Source: an uncultured Eubacteriales bacterium (GTDB lineage Bacteria > Bacillota > Clostridia > Christensenellales > Pumilibacteraceae). Taken from it: a DNA stretch of 10,418 nucleotides. The position numbers and the translations under genes are program-made. Numbering within the stretch: position 1 is the stretch's first letter; the number at the start of each line of letters is the position of its first letter. The DNA lies in NCBI GenBank assembly GCA_900555875.1, contig USNB01000029.1, positions 1 to 10,418 of the forward strand, given 5' to 3'. A model generated the notes under the pieces. It ran no database searches and was not told the DNA's origin. It was given only the letters and a program-made list of their open reading frames with translations. Shown here one piece after another: positions 5,128 through 10,418 of this stretch.

Positions 5128-8100
5128 TCACTTTGCCGCAGGCGGCGTCATCACCGCATCTATACGGTGACGAATGCGTTCTATCACATCATGCGAATTG
5201 TGCCACCAATCCCGGCTCCATACACGCATGATGTTCCACCCCTTCTGTTCGAGGAAACGGCATGCGTAAACGTCGCGCTCAAGCGGCGTTTCATCGTTTG
5301 AATATAGCAGTTTATCTACCTGCACTCCGAGAACGTAGCGGTCTTTCTTCTTGTCGTAAACGGCAACGGATATCCTGTTCGTACCGCTTCCGAGATCGGT
5401 ATCCACGTCATAACCGAGCGCGCGCAGCTTCGCTGCGATCTGCTGCTCGACGGGCACCGTGAGCTCGGCGTGTCTGACCGAAGAAGAAGGCGGGCAAAGA
5501 CCGTCAAGCACGGCATTTATCTCCGCGCGATTGCCGCTTGAAACGGCTCGCGCATATGTAAGATATGATCTGAACAGCTTCGGACCGTTGTTCTTTGAAC
5601 CTTCGACACGAAGATCTTCGGGCTCGATACTGGTAATGACGTATATCTTCTTTTTTGCTCGCGTGACTGCGACGTTCAGTCTGTTTTCACCGCCCTCGAC
5701 GGAAAGGGAACCGAAGTGAGCGTTCACCCTGTCGTTTTCATTGCGTGCATATCCTATACTGAATATGATGATATCGCGCTCGTCGCCCTGTACGTTTTCG
5801 ATGTTTTTGATGAAGAGACTGACGTCCTGTCCGTCTTCTTTGCGATTTGCTTCGCGGAGATACGCCGTTCTGAATTCGACGTCGCGCCTGCATTCGCGAT
5901 CTATCGCATCCTCTATGCAAGACTGCTGTTCCATGCCGAACGTGATTATGCCGATCGTACCCGTAGAACGGCTTTTGAAAAGTTTTTTGAGAAGTTTGAC
6001 GGTCTCAGCTGCTTCGGCAGGGTTACAGCGATCCTGCCACAATCCGTCTATCTTGATACGCTCTATCGCCTTATGTCTCAAAGACTTCGTAACGTCGGGG
6101 GATATGCGCAGCATGTCGTCATAAAACGCCTTATTCGAGAAATCGATAAGTCCGCGGCTGCTGCTGCGATAATGATAAGTTATATTTGCGCTCTCAAATC
6201 TCGCAACTGAAAGATCCAGCAGGCTCTCCACTTCCAGAGCCGCCTGAAGCGCAAGATCGCTGTCATCGTCAGATCCGCCCATATACCGGCGCATGAACGT
6301 AGTGGTGGGACGAAGCTGCTTCGCATCTCCGGCAACGACCACGTTTTTTCCTCTTATGATGGACGGGACCGTATTTTCTATGAATACCTGGCTCGCCTCG
6401 TCGAAAAGTACGAGGTCGAACATGTTTTTCCTGAGCGGAAGGATAGACGAGACGTTTTCGGGCGACAGCAGCCAGCACGGAAAAAGGGTAAGAAGGTAAT
6501 CTCCGAATACCTCCATGGTACGGCGCATGGGCCAGAAATTCTGCTTTTTAGATATCTGATACAGATAGTCCTTGGCGTCCTCACGACCTTCGTACATATT
6601 CTGATACTCGGGGATGAAGCTGTTTTCGCATATTTTTTTACATATGGACGCAAGCTCTCCCGTAAGGGTGCCTATATGCGCTTTTATGTTTTCGAAATCG
6701 ACCGTTGCGGAAAGTTCGTTCTTCTTGACCTTTTCGCAGTTGATTATCTCATGATACACGCGAAGGGGAAGAAGTTTGACGATAACGCTGCGGAACTGTT
6801 CGTAGTCGCGCGTCATGCGATATGCGAAATTGAGTATATGTTTTTCGGGCTGAGAAAAATTATGCAGACTGAGCGATACGTCGCTGACTTTCACATAATC
6901 GGCGAGAGCCGCTTTCAGATTGCTCATGGTATTCTCGTTGCCTTCGAGTATGCCGCCGAGCGCCATTGCATAACCTTCGTACGTGAGTACTTCGCGGAGG
7001 AAATCATAATCGCTGACGAAATCGGATATGGCTTCCTTTGTCTGCTCATACAGCTTTCTGACCGCCTGCTCCTTTCTGTACATGTTATATTTGGCAAACG
7101 GATAAAGAGGGAACAGCACCTTGCTTATCTGAAGGAAGGAATAAGCAGACGGATACTCGAAGCCTGCGAGCATACGTATGAACATTTTCTCGTTGCGCGG
7201 ATTGGAAAGCTTATCGTACTGCGCTATTATCTGACGTGCAAACGGATAATCCGCTTCGTCGAATACGGCGGTACGCGACCCCGTCAGTTCCGAAAACTTG
7301 CTGCGCGCCCACGATAACGTATCTATGGGCAGATCAGGCTTGAGATGCTGTATGAACGGATTGAATTTTTTATTCTCGACGAAGTTGTAATATATATCTA
7401 TTTTATCGTGTTCGAGAAGGGCGTCTATTGCAGAACGCATCGTAGGATAGTCCATCGTGCGAAGGACTTTATCCTTGAGCATCTCGCTGTAAATCGTATA
7501 TTCCTCACTGTTCTTCCCGGGAATGAACGATCCGTAATACATATCCATGAGGCTGATCCCGAAACCGTTATCCTCGCGGAATGTATCTGATATCTCCTGA
7601 AGCCTGGCTATCTCTCCGTCGAGCTGAGCGGACACCGCGTCGTATTCGGCAAAATGATCCCGGTATTGCCGCTTCATCACTTCCTCGTGTCTGAGCAGAC
7701 AGCGTGAATAAAACGTGCGGCGCTCCTTTACGGGATCGACGATGAACATCGCCTTATTAGAAAGCTCGGCAAGGCGGTTATATACGACGTCGAGAGCGGC
7801 TTTTTTCTGCGACACGACGAGAACGCGCTTGCCTTTACAGAGCGCATCCGAAATAAGATTTACGATAGTCTGCGACTTGCCGGTGCCGGGCGGTCCGTAA
7901 ATGACCATATTACCCGAATCAGCGACCTTTTCGACGACATTGCGCTGCGCATAATCGAGACTGCTGATACAGTAACATTCCTCTTTTCCCTTGCTCTTTT
8001 TCTTTTTGCGACGCAGTTTCTGCGGCTCGAACAATTCCTCTACGGCTTCGTTCGTTATGCGGCTGCGCTCCAACTCGGAATAATCGTTGTATATCGAATT

Positions 8101-8868
8101 GGCAAGAGAAAACCTTCCGAGCACGCATGCGCGCTTTACTTCGAGAGCATCCCGAAGCTTCGGCTCCGGAACGGAGTCGAACGGGACCGTGGTCTTGTGA
8201 TCGGGCGCCCTGAACCTTATTCCGAACTTTTTCAGATAGGCAAGGACGGCGTCGACGGTCTTAAGCCCGCTGTGAGGCATACTGTCGAATTCCGTCTCAA
8301 GTTCCTCTATATCTAAGCTCTTAGACTGCGCATAAGCAAACACAAGAGCTTTATTGAGTCTTACGCATTCGTTTTTCTTCAGTCCGATACGGACTATATT
8401 GCTTTCGGTGATCTCTACCTCGACGGGGAAGAAAAGCAGCGGCGCTTTTACAACGACATCCCGCAGACCGCCGCATACGAACGGATATCCGACGAACAGC
8501 TCGTATCTGCCCGTCTCTTTCTCTATATCCTCAGCCTCGCGTTTCAATGCGCGTATTGAATTCGCCTCACGTTCGAGCGAAGCGTTGAACGGCTGCCTGG
8601 CGCGGCCGCGCGCAGGCTGGGGCTGCGGGACCTCTTCGCTGCCGAATATCTTTTTCAGAGACTGAATATTCGGAGAAATGACGGTAAATTTATCCTTGCC
8701 GCCCGCCCATAAAAAGGCAAAAAACTCCTCTGCCCATTCGCGATCGGAAACAAGCAGTTTACCGAGATCGTATCCGGTTTTCTTGCTGAACGATCGTATA
8801 TATATACTTCTGTTCCTGCCGCTTATCTCGATAAGACGTTCTTTATAGTATGTATAAATGCTCTTCAT
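5128..8868 (-). CDS. SF1 (Upf1-like) helicase with N-terminal DUF4011-like region and degenerate C-terminal Vsr/MTES_1575-type nuclease domain
   Basis: A 1246-residue cytosolic protein. Its N-terminus (YKERLIEISGRNR, 8-20) resembles DUF4011-type helicases. SF1 motifs follow in order: Walker A GPPGTGKS (325-332), Walker B LFDEASQ (821-827), motif III GDAKQLRPT (847-855), YHYRSS (898-903), motif V ENVQGDERDIIIFS (1024-1037) and motif VI RLNVAVTRAKK (1063-1073). About 490 residues between Walker A and B form the large insertion typical of these proteins. Residues about 1136-1240 match the Vsr-like REase_MTES_1575 fold, ending in GWNIMRVWSRDWW. The expected IDLAV aspartate is Ser1167 (ISVAV), and the expected ECD is QVD (1183-1185), so nuclease activity is doubtful. 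The ATG at 8868 is chosen because GGAGG (8873-8877) lies four bases upstream; a longer in-frame start at 8901 has no such site. It is monocistronic. Relatives occur in phage-defence loci, but a defence role here is inference. Confidence 0.9.
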   Translation of the reverse strand: MKSIYTYYKERLIEISGRNRSIYIRSFSKKTGYDLGKLLVSDREWAEEFFAFLWAGGKDKFTVISPNIQSLKKIFGSEEVPQPQPARGRARQPFNASLEREANSIRALKREAEDIEKETGRYELFVGYPFVCGGLRDVVVKAPLLFFPVEVEITESNIVRIGLKKNECVRLNKALVFAYAQSKSLDIEELETEFDSMPHSGLKTVDAVLAYLKKFGIRFRAPDHKTTVPFDSVPEPKLRDALEVKRACVLGRFSLANSIYNDYSELERSRITNEAVEELFEPQKLRRKKKKSKGKEECYCISSLDYAQRNVVEKVADSGNMVIYGPPGTGKSQTIVNLISDALCKGKRVLVVSQKKAALDVVYNRLAELSNKAMFIVDPVKERRTFYSRCLLRHEEVMKRQYRDHFAEYDAVSAQLDGEIARLQEISDTFREDNGFGISLMDMYYGSFIPGKNSEEYTIYSEMLKDKVLRTMDYPTMRSAIDALLEHDKIDIYYNFVENKKFNPFIQHLKPDLPIDTLSWARSKFSELTGSRTAVFDEADYPFARQIIAQYDKLSNPRNEKMFIRMLAGFEYPSAYSFLQISKVLFPLYPFAKYNMYRKEQAVRKLYEQTKEAISDFVSDYDFLREVLTYEGYAMALGGILEGNENTMSNLKAALADYVKVSDVSLSLHNFSQPEKHILNFAYRMTRDYEQFRSVIVKLLPLRVYHEIINCEKVKKNELSATVDFENIKAHIGTLTGELASICKKICENSFIPEYQNMYEGREDAKDYLYQISKKQNFWPMRRTMEVFGDYLLTLFPCWLLSPENVSSILPLRKNMFDLVLFDEASQVFIENTVPSIIRGKNVVVAGDAKQLRPTTTFMRRYMGGSDDDSDLALQAALEVESLLDLSVARFESANITYHYRSSSRGLIDFSNKAFYDDMLRISPDVTKSLRHKAIERIKIDGLWQDRCNPAEAAETVKLLKKLFKSRSTGTIGIITFGMEQQSCIEDAIDRECRRDVEFRTAYLREANRKEDGQDVSLFIKNIENVQGDERDIIIFSIGYARNENDRVNAHFGSLSVEGGENRLNVAVTRAKKKIYVITSIEPEDLRVEGSKNNGPKLFRSYLTYARAVSSGNRAEINAVLDGLCPPSSSVRHAELTVPVEQQIAAKLRALGYDVDTDLGSGTNRISVAVYDKKKDRYVLGVQVDKLLYSNDETPLERDVYACRFLEQKGWNIMRVWSRDWWHNSHDVIERIRHRIDAVMTPPAAK

Positions 8869-8922
8869 TTGTCCTCCGCAGATTACGGAACGCACCGACA
8901 CACTGCCGCCGTATCCGTATTT

Positions 8923-8951
8923 ATTATACTACATGCGGAACGGATTTGCAA
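8923..8951 (-). promoter_or_regulatory. Promoter of the helicase gene
   Basis: Read on the minus strand, -35 TTGCAA (8951-8946, four of six) and -10 TATAAT (8928-8923, exact) have a 17-bp spacer. The start codon at 8868 is 54 bases after the -10. It is divergent from the DAHP synthase promoter, with the two -35 boxes about 48 bp apart. Confidence 0.75.
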
Positions 8952-8999
8952 GTATGTCATATACCCGGGACAAAAATTTGTTCCACCCGTCGCAATCGC

Positions 9000-9029
9000 T
9001 TGACTGAACGACGGATGTTGGGGTATGCT
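9000..9029 (+). promoter_or_regulatory. Promoter of the DAHP synthase gene
   Basis: The -35 TTGACT (9000-9005, five of six) and -10 TATGCT (9024-9029, four of six) have an 18-bp spacer. The leader to the ATG at 9060 would be only about 25 bases, too short for a T-box, trp-type attenuator or riboswitch. Confidence 0.6.
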
Positions 9030-9059
9030 GAAAATATCCTCGACAAGGAGTGCATAAAT

Positions 9060-10088
9060 ATGGGAATGACATTCAACGGGATGCTCCCGAGTCCGGAAGA
9101 AATAAAAAAAGAATACCCGCTCGGAAAAGATCTCGCAAAACTGAAAGAAAAAAGAGACAACGAAATCAAAGATGTTCTTTCCGGCAGATCCGACAAATTC
9201 ATCGTCATCGTCGGACCGTGCTCGGCAGACAGGGAAGACAGCGTACTCGACTATATCGGAAGGCTCGCAAAAATCGCCGATGAGCTGAAAGACCGACTGG
9301 TAGTCATACCGCGAGTATATACCAATAAACCGCGTACCACCGGCGAAGGTTATAAGGGCATGCTTCATCAGCCGAGCCCTTCCGATGCGCCCGACCTCAA
9401 AGCGGGGATAATCGCAATAAGAAAGCTCCACCTTAAAGTCATGAGCGAGTGCGGTCTGACCTCTTCCGACGAAATGCTGTATCCGGAGAACCGCAGTTAT
9501 CTCGACGACGTGCTGTCATACGAAGCTGTGGGCGCACGGTCGGTGGAAGATCAGCAACACCGTCTGACAGCAAGCGGAATGGATATACCGGTCGGGATGA
9601 AGAATCCTACGAGCGGAGATTTTACCGTAATGCTCAATTCGGTATACGCCGCGCAGCATCCTCATAATTTCATATACCGCGGCTACGACGTGACCACCGA
9701 CGGCAACGAATACGCTCACGTCATCTTGCGCGGCGGCGTCGACAAATACGGCGCCGGTATTCCGAATTATCATTACGAAGATCTCATACGGCTGCACGAA
9801 ATGTACGAAAAGACCGATCTTAAGAACAAAGCGGCAGTCATCGACGCAAACCATTCCAATTCCGGAAAAAGGTTCAGAGAGCAGATACGCATAGTAGGCG
9901 AAGTGATGCACAGCCGCAATTGTTCGTCCGAACTGCGTTCGCTCGTAAAAGGAGTCATGATAGAAAGCTATATCGAAGAAGGTTGTCAGCCCGTAGGAGG
10001 CGGTATATACGGAAAATCGATAACCGATCCTTGTCTCGGCTGGAACGACACCGAAAGACTTTTGAGGACGATCGCCGAAAAATGCTGA
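9060..10088 (+). CDS. 3-deoxy-7-phosphoheptulonate (DAHP) synthase, class I AroFGH type
   Basis: A cytosolic enzyme condensing phosphoenolpyruvate with erythrose 4-phosphate to DAHP, the first step of the shikimate pathway to aromatic amino acids. At 342 residues it matches the roughly 350-residue class I alpha family. Active-site motifs are all present: GPCSA with metal ligand Cys54, RVYTNKPRTTGEGYKG (85-100), GARSVEDQQHR (158-168), GMKNPTSGD with Lys181, LRGG with Arg224, DANHSNSGK with His265, Glu302 in IESYIEEG and Asp323 in ITDPCLGW. The last four correspond to the known metal or substrate ligands of the E. coli AroG enzyme. The N-terminal extension (1-45) is of the type that often mediates feedback inhibition, but which amino acid inhibits cannot be told. 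The ATG at 9060 is chosen because AAGGAG (9045-9050) lies nine bases upstream; in-frame sequence further upstream crosses the promoter. The following gene overlaps its stop by seven bases. Confidence 0.95.
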   Translation: MGMTFNGMLPSPEEIKKEYPLGKDLAKLKEKRDNEIKDVLSGRSDKFIVIVGPCSADREDSVLDYIGRLAKIADELKDRLVVIPRVYTNKPRTTGEGYKGMLHQPSPSDAPDLKAGIIAIRKLHLKVMSECGLTSSDEMLYPENRSYLDDVLSYEAVGARSVEDQQHRLTASGMDIPVGMKNPTSGDFTVMLNSVYAAQHPHNFIYRGYDVTTDGNEYAHVILRGGVDKYGAGIPNYHYEDLIRLHEMYEKTDLKNKAAVIDANHSNSGKRFREQIRIVGEVMHSRNCSSELRSLVKGVMIESYIEEGCQPVGGGIYGKSITDPCLGWNDTERLLRTIAEKC

Positions 10089-10418
10089 GACGCTACCGCT
10101 CGGCAGGCGATCTGTTTCTGGAGCTGTTCGGCGAAAAAACGTATAAACTTTCGCTTACGTGCGGGAACACCTGTCCGAACAGGGACGGGACGAAAGGGAC
10201 GGGCGGATGCATATTCTGCGGCGAAGCCGGGAGCGGCGAGTTTTCCGTGCCGTGCACGGACGCATCCGACATCGGGACAGCCATAGAACGCGCCAAAGCT
10301 CTCGTTTCGTCCAAGACCAAAGCCGGGCGCTTCATAGCATACTTTCAGGGGTTCACCGCCACATACATGCCTGCGGATAAGCTGGAGCCGCTGTTGTCGG
10401 CAGCCGCTGACCGCGGGG
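10082..10418 (+). CDS. Radical SAM protein of the YhcC / TIGR01212 family, 5' part (3' end outside window)
   Basis: The first 112 codons of a radical S-adenosylmethionine protein of unknown substrate. The opening (YRSAGDLFLELFGEKTYKLSL) matches the YhcC-type N-terminus. The Fe-S cluster region follows as CGNTCPNRDGTKGTGGCIFC, with the family's CPNRDG and GGCxFC elements and the three cluster cysteines. GSGEF and then FIAYFQGFTATYMP follow, the latter typical of the family. The ATG at 10082 overlaps the DAHP synthase stop (TGA at 10086-10088) by seven bases, which indicates one transcript and translational coupling; a weak GAGG lies about 14 bases upstream. No functional link with aromatic biosynthesis is known to me, so the pairing may be only organisational. 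The gene continues past the window end. Confidence 0.92.
   Translation, partial: MLRRYRSAGDLFLELFGEKTYKLSLTCGNTCPNRDGTKGTGGCIFCGEAGSGEFSVPCTDASDIGTAIERAKALVSSKTKAGRFIAYFQGFTATYMPADKLEPLLSAAADRG

Noticed and set aside
6676..7317. Plus-strand open frame of 213 codons inside the helicase gene
   Set aside because: It is antisense to a well-supported SF1 helicase, has no ribosome binding site, and resembles no known family.
8968..8984. Imperfect dyad (GGACAAA / TTTGTTCC) between the divergent promoters
   Set aside because: It needs a bulged base, is AT-rich in the centre, and matches no operator I know. A chance occurrence is plausible, so no regulatory site is called.

Overview
The window looks like chromosomal DNA from a Gram-positive anaerobe of the Clostridia/Firmicutes type. 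The lineage is inferred from several signs: consensus sigma-70/sigma-A promoters with 17-18 bp spacers, strong GGAGG-type ribosome binding sites, CCA-encoding tRNA genes packed in one cluster, and a redox chaperone Hsp33. A stand-alone NifX-like metallocluster protein and XRE/membrane regulatory genes fit as well. The standard genetic code is used. No CRISPR array, insertion sequence, integrase or rRNA gene is visible.

Layout. Positions 1-660 hold the 3' part of hslO (Hsp33), ending in a GC-rich hairpin. A textbook promoter (TTGACA-17-TATAAT) then drives five tRNA genes (Val-UAC, Asp-GUC, Phe-GAA, Thr-UGU, Tyr-GUA; 772-1221) closed by a strong intrinsic terminator. Next come a small NifX/NifB-type iron-molybdenum cofactor-binding family protein with a Cys/His tail (1414-1809), a terminator, and a small four-helix membrane protein of unknown function (2000-2443) with its own promoter. 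Positions 2511-5068 hold a three-gene unit: an XRE-type regulator with an unusual glycine pentapeptide-repeat domain, a five-helix membrane protein, and a PstS-like phosphate-binding-protein domain carried on a three-helix membrane anchor.

On the minus strand, 8868-5128 encodes a 1246-residue SF1 (Upf1-like) helicase with an N-terminal DUF4011-like start and a C-terminal Vsr/MTES_1575-like nuclease fold whose acidic residues appear largely lost. Divergent from it, 9060-10088 encodes a class I DAHP synthase (first step of the shikimate pathway). It overlaps by 7 bases a radical SAM protein of the YhcC/TIGR01212 family, which runs off the window end.

The most interesting parts are the XRE-repeat / membrane / tethered-PstS operon, which may be a membrane-linked sensing system (inference), and the helicase with a degenerate nuclease domain, which may be a solitary defence or nucleic-acid-maintenance protein (inference). 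Codon use also changes sharply across the tRNA cluster: the Hsp33 fragment has no ATA isoleucine codons, while the genes to its right use ATA heavily. This suggests either different histories or an assembly junction.
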